In this document: positions 55,162 to 64,000 of the stretch, piece after piece
Layout of the letters: each line of letters begins with the position of its first letter
How positions within the stretch are numbered: position 1 is the first letter of the stretch
From: Caenorhabditis remanei
Taxonomy: Eukaryota; Nematoda; Chromadorea; Rhabditida; Rhabditidae
Assembly: GCF_010183535.1 (NCBI RefSeq)
Contig: NC_071330.1
Coordinates: 1,965,717-2,029,716, forward strand
Length of the DNA stretch: 64,000 nt
Direction of reading: 5' to 3'
Position numbers and translations under genes: made by a program
The notes under the pieces: model-generated
What the model was told of the DNA's origin: nothing
What the model saw: the letters and a program-made list of their open reading frames with translations, nothing else
The model's database searches: none

Positions 55162-55310
55162 TTAGTGCAAAATGATAAAACGGACATAAAGAACATTCAG
55201 GAGCACGAGATTGTCGGTCACAATCACTGCAGGTGTGCCATCTTTTCGTCTTATTTGAACCAGACTATCACTGACAAGTCTGTGTTTTGCAGCAATACTG
55301 AAGTTCAATC
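55162..55310 (-). pseudogene. F-box/FBA-2 gene 3' fragment
   Basis: Encodes only the C-terminal tail: AAKHRLVSDSLVQIRRKDGT followed by PAVIV and YVRFIILH then stop, matching the last 45 or so residues of the family. Upstream sequence does not continue the gene. A truncated duplicate. Confidence 0.8.
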
Positions 55311-56175
55311 GAAAGTAAGGTATGGGAAACCAAAGGGACACAGTCAATAGGTGCGGATAAACATCTTGATAGTTGTTCACCTGAAACTTCAATTGAAGAA
55401 ATACTAATAACAACAAGACTTCGTGGACAGCTTCTCAACGGTATCAAAACTGGAATTTTAACAAATTATACATAGGTTGATTATTTAATCAGTAGTCCTA
55501 GTTCATAGGTATGGAGTTTCTGGAAAGTAATTGTAATTCCCATATGAAGATTTTTATGCACGGGCTACTTAAAGGACGACTGAACTCATTTTTTTATTGC
55601 AGATTCCGAAAGTACAGATAGTTTTTCTGGCTTCACATGTAGAATGCATTTTGCACTCTGAAAAACTAACTGCAATGCATTTGTGATATCGAATAAACAT
55701 ACAGCGCTTGCCAAATTGTTTTTGTCGGCAAGGAGCAACGGCGCCCTATCTATCTTCATCTTCAGATTGTTTCATTGGTTTCTCTAACCACATTTCAATT
55801 GTTTCCTTCCCCCCGTTATTCTTTTTATGACATGCACCTTATTTGTCCTATTTTTTTTACTTGAGACTATCTCGTGAGGGATATGTTTCAAGTCTTCTTT
55901 GTATCTTATAATCTCTTATCCCTTGAAGTAAATAAATAAATAAATAACCCCATTCTGTGATGCCGTTCAAGTTCTGACAGATGAGAAAATAAAAAGAAAA
56001 AAATAGTTTATTCGTTAAAAAGGATAGAAAAATAAATAATAGAACCTTCTTGTTGTTTGGAAAAGAGTGACAATTTGAAAATTGGGGTCTCCTCCACATA
56101 GTTTGGAGAATAAAGAAACATAGGATTATTAGTGACCAATTATCAGTAGAGCGCAAACATAAAGAAGTATCAGGT

Positions 56176-57197
56176 TTAATACAAAACGATAAAATAGACA
56201 TAAAGAATATTCAGGAAACCGTTGGTGGCAATCACTGCACTTGTTCCGTCTTTCCGTTTGATTTGAACCATATGAACACTGTCAATGCAGTGCTTTTGAT
56301 AGATTTCCTGTCTCACTTCTTTTGCCACATCAACACATTGAATTCCTTTTAGAAGCACTTCTCTGCTCACGGAATTAGTATTATCGATTGATAGGAACAT
56401 GTCTTGAAGTCTTAGATTAGACCCACAGATCCAGTGTTTGAGGAATTGGTTGATTTGCTTCGGAGATATTGGATGAGTGAATTTAGCTTTTTTACCGTTG
56501 AACAATAACATATCATCCAGTGAGTATACATCACGAAATGCAATTCTTTTGTAGTTTTGAATAAAGAATTGTTGAAATTCACAAGCTTCTTCGAATGGGT
56601 TCCTTTCCAGTAATAATTCGCTGGATGCATTGAAGTGCTTTAAAACTTCCTTGCAATAAACATTAGTCACTTCGCTGGTCACATAGAGAACATCGACATT
56701 TCCAATTGTATTTTTCAACGATTGAACTTCAAATCTCTCACAGTCTTGATAAAAACCAATATTTAGTGGATTAATATAACAGAATACAGTACGAATGTGA
56801 TTCATCCAGCCGCTGAAATTGAATGGAATTGATGACTGAATTCCTTTGTTTTCTAATGGAAGAAACGCGTCAACTGGAAGAGTAATGTCCGCGGGTAGCG
56901 CCGCATTCTGATAATTCAAATTGACTTTTAAAAATAAATTGAGAGGGAATTTTCCAATGTGCACATTGAAACTAATCCCACGATAAATGCTGATTTCAAA
57001 ATCACAGGCTCTTATTCCTAATGATGTCACAAGGTTTTTGGATTTCGATGAGACCAGAGAGATGAGGAACCTGAAAAAAGTATAGAGTTTTAGAAGAAGG
57101 TACAGGAAGCAACTTACAGTTGATTAGAATTCATGTTTTTGAAAACTTTAATGATAGCATTCTCGGGTAGTCGAAATAATGGAAAAGTAGGTTCCAT
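56176..57197 (-). CDS. F-box protein with FBA-2-type domain, gene 5
   Basis: Minus-strand exons 57197-57118 and 57070-56176 give 324 aa. Starts MEPTFPLFRLPENAIIKVFK; F-box continues FLISLVSSKSKNLVTSL. FBA-2-type blocks: GWMNHIRTVFCYINPLNIGF, CERFEVQSLKNTIGNVDVL, YSLDDMLLFNGKKAKF, QIKRKDGTSAVIATNG; it ends YVYFIVLY. Residue 1 of the usual DWMNH block is Gly instead of Asp. It is divergent to the frameshifted gene 6; 438 bp separate the two ATGs, with an upstream box about 95 bp from this ATG. Confidence 0.86.
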
Positions 57198-57291
57198 TCG
57201 AATAAATTATCGATTTGAGTAACCGAATGATGAGCAGAGGATTGGAAAGAATAGTGGACGGTGTAGGCCGGGAGATGTTCTGGGAAATGAG

Positions 57292-57546
57292 GGTGTCGTT
57301 CTGTTTGATTCCCCAGAAGGTTCTCTGGACTCACACCTCAAGGATTCATAAATGTGCTCTGTCAACATTCCCAGTGTACTTCGACAGATGATTCTAGAGA
57401 ACCTCATGACAAACCAAATAGAGCGATACCCTCATTCCCCAGATCGATCTCACCACCTTCTTTACCTGTTATTAGTGTGACAGAGGGTCATCGATTTTAA
57501 TAGCCCAATAGTATCCTTCTGGCAAACCAAATACAGCGACACCCTC
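57292..57546. promoter_or_regulatory. Inverted boxes between divergent F-box genes 5 and 6
   Basis: Left box GTCGTTCTGTTTGATTCCCC (57292-57325) lies about 95 bp from the gene 5 ATG. Right box TTCTGGCAAACCAAATACAG (57516-57546) ends 90 bp from the gene 6 ATG. A third, central copy lies at 57409-57435. Same geometry as between genes 2 and 3, with an extra unit. Confidence 0.55.
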
Positions 57547-57635
57547 CTATCCGAGCTCCTCTCCAACCTCTATCGTCGACCATTCTCTCTAATCCTCTGT
57601 CCATTTGACCGCAAGAATCGATATTTCATGTTATA

Positions 57636-58660
57636 ATGGAACCTACTTTTCCGTTATTTCGACTACCAGAGAATGCTATCGTCCAAGTGCTCCAAAACAT
57701 GGACCTAAAACAACTGTAAGTTGCTACCTGCCGCTTTTTGTAAAACTCTATAGTTTTTCAGGTTGATCATCTCCCTTGTCTCAACGAAATCCAAAAACTT
57801 TGTAAAATCAATAGGATTGAGAGCCCGTAGTGTCTACACCGACATTACTCGTACGATTAGCCTTACTGTGGCTATTGGAGGATCCCGTCTCGCTTTAAAC
57901 TTCTTTAACGATTCGAATGATCAAAATGAGTTGTTATTCGTAGATCAAACTCTTCCAGTTGATGCTTTACTTTATTATGAAAACGAAACAATTCAATCAC
58001 CCACTCCATTCAATTTCAGTAAATGGTTGAATCACATGCGGACAGTATTCTGCTATCACCAAACAACCGGATGTTCGTTTTTTTCGAGACTGTGAGAGAT
58101 TTGATGTTCGATCGTTAAAAAATACATATAGAAATGTCGGTGTTCTCTATTTAGCTAGCGAAGTAACTAATGTTTATAACAAGGAAGTTTTGAAACGTTT
58201 CATTGCACCCAACGTAATGGCTCTGGAAAGGAACCCGTTCGAAGAAGCTTCTGAAATTCAAAAATACTTTATTCAAAACTACGAAAGAATGGGATTTCAT
58301 GATGTATACTCATTAGATGACATGTTATTGGTCAACAGTGAAAAAGTCTACTTCTACCACCCAACAACCCAAAAACAATTCAATCAATTCATCAAACACT
58401 GGATCGGCGGCTCAAATTCAAAACTGCAATGCATGTCTGTATCAATCGATATCACTAATTCTGTGATCGCAGACGTGCTTTTGAAAGGAATCAAATGCAT
58501 TTGTATGTATAAAGATGCGAATAAAAAAATTCGTCGAAAACACGGCATTGGCAGCGACTGTATGGTTCAAATCAGACGGGATGACGGGACAACTGCAGTG
58601 ATTGCGTTGGACCAAAGAGAGTATATTATTCTGAATGCCCACTTCATTGTTTTATACTAA
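57636..58660 (+). pseudogene. F-box/FBA-2 gene 6, single-base frameshift
   Basis: Exons 57636-57715 and 57762-58660 follow the family structure, starting MEPTFPLFRLPENAIVQVLQ and ending HFIVLY. Exon 2 is one base too long: after FCY (about 58059) an extra C shifts the frame and gives FCYHQTTGCSFFSRL-stop at 58095. The second frame continues the family sequence to the normal stop. Both halves are otherwise open and well conserved, so the lesion is recent, or a sequencing error. If real, the product would be a truncated protein with the F-box but no FBA-2 domain. Confidence 0.85.
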
Positions 58661-58715
58661 AAACTATTGACTTTATAACTGCGCTCCACTGAGAATTTGT
58701 CACTGTTAATTCTTG

Positions 58716-58968
58716 TTAAAGGAGGACACCGGTATTCCAAAAATCGAGATTTTTGATATGAATCAACTCAGATTTTTGCGGAAAAGAGAAAAGTCTCTTG
58801 GAGCCAGGTCCGAAATTTAGTCTAAGGCGAGTTACGAGCCCTCAAAGTGTCAAAAAAGGGCATCTCGCATGGAATTTTTCATTATATTTCAACATTTTTT
58901 CACGTGCACGACGAGAGAATTTTACGTTGAAATATAATGAAAAATGGAATACCGGTGTCCTCCTTTAA
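58716..58968. mobile_element. MITE with TTAA target duplication
   Basis: Inverted ends AGGAGGACACCGGTATTCC and the complement, flanked by TTAA on both sides (58716-58719, 58965-58968), as for piggyBac-type elements. An inner inverted pair TATATTTCAACATTTT / ACGTTGAAATATA is also present. About 245 bp, non-coding. Inserted just after the frameshifted F-box gene. Confidence 0.85.
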
Positions 58969-60081
58969 TGTTTACTGTGTTCAAAACTCGAACTTATTGC
59001 TTTGTTACTGATAGTAAACCTTTCATTTCAATAATTAATTAAAACCCGGAAATGCATAAAGATAAAACACGTCTATTACCTAGAAACAGAAAAATGGATA
59101 ATCATATTAAAACTGGTTATGCAATAAACATTAACATTTGGATAATTTTTTCATTAAATTTTTTTTAGCACGAATAAAATGCCTTGAGACCTTTCTAAAA
59201 GAAACTTATTTCAAAATTTCCAAGATTTGAGAGTGTGAATGTCATAAATTCATTGGTTTCTCTGCCCACATTCTACGCTGTCACTCAAGTTCTGGCAAAT
59301 GAGAATAAAAAAAGTTTATTCGTTCAAAAGGATAAATCGTTGTGGAGAATTAGATTGGAAAACATACAAGAGGGTCGAAATTTCAAAATTTTTTGCTCGC
59401 AAATTTGTTTTCTTAAAAATTGAAAAACTCTGTACTAGTACATAGTTATTTCTTAGTTTTAGATTTCGTTCAAATATGTGGGGAAAATATTGATACCGAT
59501 TCTGTACCAAGAGATTCCTCCAGATTCAGTATGCATACCGATTCTGTACCAAATTTCAACAACATTAAAAATGTTCGTTTTAATGAACATTGCAAAAAAG
59601 CTTTTAACGTGTTTTATTTTTAAGTCAAGTTATCATATGCACGACAAATTATACGTAAGTCGCGATTCACCTGTGGAGAGGGTGATCAGGAAAATAAGAA
59701 GATGCCAGCCGAATGAAGCGCTGAAGGCGCGGCAGCCAGGCTGGTCATAAATAAAGTATTATTATAACCAGCGATCGTTTCAATCTCCCCGAACTCACCT
59801 CCTTCCCTACTTTTTAACACTGTGACTGACGGCTATCGACTTTAATAGACTAATAGTATCCTTCTCGCAAATCAAATATAACTAATTTCCCAAAAAAACG
59901 TTGATCCTAATAGTCACCTTCTGGCTGGTAAATCAAATAGAACGACAGCCTCATTTCCCAGAAGATACCCCCTTGCCTACACCGTCGACTATTCTCCCCA
60001 ATCCTCTGCCTCATTCGTCCATAAGACTCATCATTTCGCATCCTCTGCCTATTTGGTTACTCAAATCGATAATTAATTCAA
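58969..60081. other. Gap between F-box genes 6 and 7
   Basis: Contains a diverged copy of the gene 3' flank (AATAAAATGCCTTGAG near 59173; CAAGTTCTGGCAAATGAG near 59286), a possible retroelement tail at 59640-59760, and upstream boxes of gene 7 near 59928-59975. Confidence 0.55.
59640..59765 (+). repeat. Possible non-LTR retroelement 3' tail
   Basis: GAAGCGCTGAAGGCGCGGCA, CCAGGCTGGTCATAAATAAA and a terminal TATTATTATAA run look like the 3' end of a LINE or its SINE. A similar end (GCCGTCTGGTAATAATAAA) lies at 63920-63937. No reverse transcriptase is encoded nearby. Confidence 0.4.
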
Positions 60082-61187
60082 ATGGGACCTACTTTCCCGC
60101 TATTTCGACTACCCGATAATGCTATCGTCCACGTGCTCCAAAACATTTATTCCCACCAGCTGTGAGTTAACAAATATAAAAATAAATCGATCGTCTCTGA
60201 AACTTGACGAATCTGCTGGCTGCTACGTGATGAAAACGAACTATTTCTATATTTTTCAGATTTAATATCTCACTTGTCTCAAAAAGAGCCAAAACTCTTG
60301 TTACATCCACTCGCCTTGAAGCAGACCTCATCAAAATCAATATTTATCGTTTTATAGACATAGATGTGCGCTTTCGAGACAAGACAACAATGCATCTCTA
60401 CTTTTATTATGAGGGCAATGATCAGAATGCGGCACAACCCGTAGATGATCTAAATAGGCTATCACCGGTAGATATAACTCTCCCAGTTGTTGCGTTTCTT
60501 CTATTGAATTACATACCAATTCATTCATCCACTCCATTCAACTTCATCGATTGGATGAATCACATTCGGACTATATTCTGCTTTGCCAAACCACCGAATG
60601 TTTGTTTTCATCATGAATGTGAGAGATTTGATGCTCAATATTTAAAAGAAGCAATTGGAAATGTCGATGTTCTTCGTGTGGATAGCGAAGTAACTCTTAT
60701 TTATAGCAAGAAAGTTTTGAAATATTTCAATACACCCAACGAATTATTTCTGGAAAGGAATCCACTTGAAGAAGTCTCAGAAACTCGAAAGCTCTTTATT
60801 CAAAACTTCAAAATGTTCGAATTTGATGATGTATACTCGTTGGATGATCTGTTAATGGTCAACAGTGAAAAAATCAGATTCCGTCATCCAATACCTCAGA
60901 AAAAATTTAACCGATTCGTCAAGCTTTGGATCAATGGATCTAATCAACGACAACAATACATGCTTTTAGCAATCAACAAAAACGATTTTGCCAGTGGAGA
61001 AGTGTATTTGTCTGGGGTCCGACGCATAGAAATGAGTGAAGAGGCGAAACAAGAAATCCGTGAAAAACACAGACTCATGAAATCTGTCGATATGATTAAG
61101 ATCAAAAGAAAGGATGGAACAATTGCAGTGATTGGGACCAAAAATTCAGGAAATACTCTCTATGTCCACTTCATTGTGCAACACTAA
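60082..61187 (+). CDS. F-box protein with FBA-2-type domain, gene 7
   Basis: Exons 60082-60161 and 60260-61187 give 335 aa. Starts MGPTFPLFRLPDNAIVHVLQ; F-box continues FNISLVSKRAKTLVTSTRL. With gene 8 it forms a sub-family having a longer intron (98 bp, GTGAGT donor), an extra segment VDDLNRLSPVDITLP, and ends FIVQH rather than FIVLY. FBA-2-type blocks: DWMNHIRTIFCFAKPPNVCF, CERFDAQYLKEAIGNVDVL, YSLDDLLMVNSEKIRF, KIKRKDGTIAVIGTK. Genes 7 and 8 are nearly identical in their second halves and 3' flanks. Start codons are 2054 bp apart. Confidence 0.87.
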
Positions 61188-62135
61188 ACCTGAATTGAAT
61201 TTGAAAATGTTTTTGGCGGATTTCTGTTTATCCCATGTCTTCCTTTCTATTTTTGCTTTTTTAATAATTTTTGCTTTATCTTCTTTCTTTAAATTTTAAA
61301 AACGCATTGATTTTATAACTACACTCCATATTCAACTTGATGCTACTCGTTTCTTTTTGGATCCTGACATTTTTTAACTTGACTTCCCGGAAACAACCAT
61401 GTTTATTGTATTTATTGTATTTTGCATTTTACTTGTTAAATCCTCACGTGTCGAGAATAGGTAAATACATTTTTTTTTAAATAACAGAATGAACATATCT
61501 TAGAAAATACAGATTTTGAAAAAAAAAGATGAAATTCTTGAAAACTTTCAGAGCCAATACATTTTTAGTCTATAACAATGAAACGTACATGAAAAGTATT
61601 TCCTGTATCTTTAGTTGTAATAACTGCTGTTGTACCATCATTTCGTTTGATCGGAACCATAGAGATGTTCACAGAGCAAATGGAAAGAATATTCCTTGCA
61701 TTTCTATAGGGTTTCGAAACTTTTGTAAATGTTCAAGATAAGGGTGTTGTTCTGTTTGATTTCCCAGAAGGTTCTCACACACACCTCGAGGACTCATATT
61801 GATATGTCAACATTCCCAGTGTACTTCAACAGATGACTCCAGTGAACTTTCTGGCGAAGCAAATAGAGCGACACCCTCATTTCCTAGAACTCACCTCCTT
61901 CGCTACTTGTTAATGCTGTGACAGATGGTGATCGCCTCTATTAGGCCAATAGTATTATATATCCTTGTGGCAAACCACTCATGACGACACTCTTTTTCCC
62001 CAGATCATATCTCCCTCCCGGTTCTCACCTTCAGTAAACTCTCCAATACTCTCCAACACACTACTCATTTGCCCACAGGAGTCATTCATTCGACTCATCT
62101 GCCTATTTGGTTACTCAAATCAATAATTCATTCAA
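61188..62135. other. Gap between tandem F-box genes 7 and 8
   Basis: Holds the gene 7 3' flank, which is repeated after gene 8 (GGCGGATTTCTGTTTATCCC), an inverted 3' fragment of another family member, and upstream boxes at about 61742-61775, 61855-61885 and 61968-61995. Confidence 0.6.
61565..61735 (-). pseudogene. F-box/FBA-2 gene fragment fused to its upstream box
   Basis: Minus-strand tail: NISMVPIKRNDGTTAVITTK, then DTGNTFHVRFIVID and stop. Only about 55 residues remain. Directly upstream in its own sense (61742-61775) stands a typical family box (GTTCTGTTTGATTTCCCAGA with AGG), so an internal deletion appears to have joined the 5' flank to the 3' end of the gene. Confidence 0.78.
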
Positions 62136-63242
62136 ATGGGACCTACTTTCCCCCTATTTCGACTACCCGATAATGTTATCGTCCACGTGCTTGAAAACAT
62201 GTATTTCTATCAGCTGTGAGTTAACAAATATAAAAAATCGATCGTCTCTCATTTGATAAACGTTACGAATCTGCTGACTGCTACGTCTTGAAAACTAACT
62301 ATTTCTATATTTTTCAGATTGAATATCTCTCTTGTCTCAACAAGAGCCAAAACTCTTGTTACATCCACTTGCCTTGAAGCAGACCTCATCAACATCAAAA
62401 TTTATCATTTTATAGACATAGAAGTGCTCTTTCGAGATACGACAAGAATGTATCTCTGCTTTTATTATGACGGCAATGATGAGAATGCGGCACAACCCGT
62501 AGATGATCTAAATAGGCTATCGGCCGTAGATATTACTCTTCCAGTTGATGCGTTTCTTCTATGGGGAGAAACAGTTCAATCATCCACCCCATTCAACTTC
62601 ATCGATTGGATGAATCACATTCGGACTATATTCTGCTTTGCCAAACCACCGAATGTTTGTTTTCATCATGAATGTGAGAGATTTGATGCTCAATATTTAA
62701 AAGAAGCAATTGGAAATGTCGATGTTCTTCGTGTGGATAGTGAAGTAACTCTTATTTATAGCAAGGACATTTTGAAATATTTCAATACACCCAACGAATT
62801 ATTTCTGGAAAGGAATCCACTTGAAGAAGTCTCAGAAACTCAAAAGATCTTTATTCAAAACTTCAAAATGTTCGAATTTGATGATGTATATTCATTGGAT
62901 GATCTGTTAATGGTCAACAGTGAGAAAGTCAGATTCCGTCATCCAATATCTCAGAAACAATTTAACCGATTCGTCAAGCTTTGGATCAATGGATCTAATC
63001 AACGACAACAATACATGCTTTTAGCAATCAACAAAAAAGATTTTGTCAGTGGAGAAGTGTATTTGAAAGGAATCAAATGCATGGAAATGAAAGAAGAGGC
63101 GAAAAAAGAGATCCGTGAAAAACACAGACTCATGAAATCTGTCGATATGATTAAGATCAAACGGAAGGATGGGACAATTGCAGTGATTGGGATCAAAGAT
63201 TCAGGAGATACTCTCTATGTCCACTTCATTGTGCAACACTAA
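62136..63242 (+). CDS. F-box protein with FBA-2-type domain, gene 8
   Basis: Exons 62136-62215 and 62318-63242 give 334 aa. Starts MGPTFPLFRLPDNVIVHVLE; F-box continues LNISLVSTRAKTLVTSTCL. It is the tandem sister of gene 7: the FBA-2-type half (DWMNHIRTIFCFAKPPNVCF to HFIVQH) differs at few positions, mostly in the segment after SGEVYL (KGIKCMEMKEEAKKEI here, SGVRRIEMSEEAKQEI in gene 7) and near residues 97-103. The 3' flank repeats that of gene 7 for at least 150 bp, so the duplicated unit includes flanks. The frame is fully open. Confidence 0.87.
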
Positions 63243-63978
63243 ACCTGAATTGAATTTGAAAATGCTTTTGGCGGATTTCTGTTTATCCCATGTCTTCCTT
63301 TCTATTTTGCTTTTTTAATAACTTTTGCTTTATCTTCTTTCTTTAAATTTTAAAAACGCATTGATTTTATAACTACACTCCATATTCAACTTGATACTAT
63401 TCATTATTTTTGGTTCCTGATATTTCTTTACCTGAATTCCCGACCATCGCTATTTATTGTATTACGTATTTTATTCGTTCAATCTTCACGTGTCAAGTAA
63501 ACGTTAATAAATCTTTACTATTAACATCTTTACTATTAACAAACGCAAACGACTGTATGTTTGTTTGTGTGTCGCCGATCCTACCGCCTTCCCTACTGGA
63601 CCGACAAAAGATCAGAAATTTCCCCCGCTTGATGCCCGTCTTTTTCTTTTTTCAAAATTCTCAAAATTACGTCTTCTAGATCAAAAAAATTGGATTTCAA
63701 GCCAAAGTCCAAGAGAGAGAGAAGTGGGAGGCGGTCGGCAAAACCCGTGAAACGTCACCTTCTCAGTGGCGCGTGGATAAAGGGGAATGCGCCGACCGTC
63801 CGATCTGGCAAATGAAGCAACGTTGACTACAGGTAGTTGGTTCAACCCCGGACACGAAATAATAGCGTTTTAAATCATTTGAATTTCATCTCTAATGTAG
63901 CCAGCGGCTGCATAGCCGTCTGGTAATAATAAATATGTTAAAACGAACATAATTTAGAGAATGGAGAGCCAATACTTT
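63243..63978. other. Right-hand intergenic stretch
   Basis: Begins with the duplicated gene 8 3' flank, then low-complexity AT-rich sequence, a purine run (CAAGAGAGAGAGAAGTGGGA near 63709) and a possible retroelement tail near 63920. No gene is supported. Confidence 0.55.
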
Positions 63979-64000
63979 TTAGTCCAATACAATGAAACGG
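63979..64000 (-). CDS. 3' end of another F-box/FBA-2 gene, cut by the window edge
   Basis: On the minus strand the last codons read RFIVLD then TAA, the family ending, and the following 3' sequence (AAAAAGTATTGGCTCTCC) matches that of the fragment at 61565. Most of the gene lies beyond the window. Confidence 0.65.

Larger units (their letters stand above)
52811..56175. other. Repeat-rich gap between F-box genes 4 and 5
   Basis: Contains multiple upstream boxes of the F-box family, a GCGCTC-type MITE, a partial CAGAGTTGCATGG element ending at 53660, a 1269-bp mariner-like insertion, an F-box C-terminal fragment, and two copies of the 3' flank repeat (AGTTCTGGCAAATGAGAAG near 55050 and a relative near 55970), plus an AAAT microsatellite near 55930. 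Confidence 0.65.

Overview
This window is nuclear DNA from a Caenorhabditis nematode, probably a relative of C. elegans rather than C. elegans itself. Introns are GT-AG and acceptors read TTTTCAG. Several start codons sit a few bases behind a splice-acceptor-like TTTTCAG or TTCCAG, which suggests spliced-leader trans-splicing. Five recognisable single-copy genes (hira-1, moc-6, emb-8, morc-1, syx-16) appear in what I take to be a conserved chromosome III neighbourhood. The species assignment is inference.

Layout. From 1 to 8271 lies the 3' three-quarters of hira-1 (+), a histone H3.3 chaperone whose introns hold a head-to-head pair of U6 snRNA genes and many foldback elements. moc-6 (MOCS2A, molybdopterin synthase small subunit) follows 306 bp downstream on the same strand. 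emb-8 (NADPH-cytochrome P450 reductase) runs convergently on the minus strand from 19010 to 9929; its six coding exons rebuild to 662 aa, and its introns carry nested transposons. From 19.0 to 27.3 kb I see no gene, only repeats. A small two-exon glycine-zipper protein of unknown function lies at 27.3-27.7 kb. On the minus strand, syx-16 (syntaxin 16, 329 aa) is followed 414 bp downstream by morc-1 (MORC ATPase, 873 aa). This order could be an operon; a 166-bp hAT-type MITE sits in the gap, 35 bp before the morc-1 start.

From 41 to 45 kb is a repeat-rich gap. From 45.5 kb to the right edge is an array of Caenorhabditis F-box/FBA-2 type genes in mixed orientation: seven apparently intact copies, one frameshifted copy, two 3' fragments and one gene running off the edge. 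All complete copies have a short F-box exon of 80 coding bases and one long exon of about 0.9-1 kb. Two divergent pairs share a symmetric upstream module made of inverted boxes. The last two intact genes are a recent tandem duplication with a 2054-bp offset.

The most unusual material is in the mobile DNA. Four elements bounded by CA...TG have perfect 6-bp target duplications. Four copies of a CAGACTTGTCA element all have perfect 8-bp duplications. A foldback carrying tRNA-like promoters has a 3-bp duplication that can be checked because it landed inside another repeat. A palindrome has a hammerhead-ribozyme-like core in each arm. Exon boundaries were placed by hand from splice sites and reading-frame phase; no alignment or search was run.
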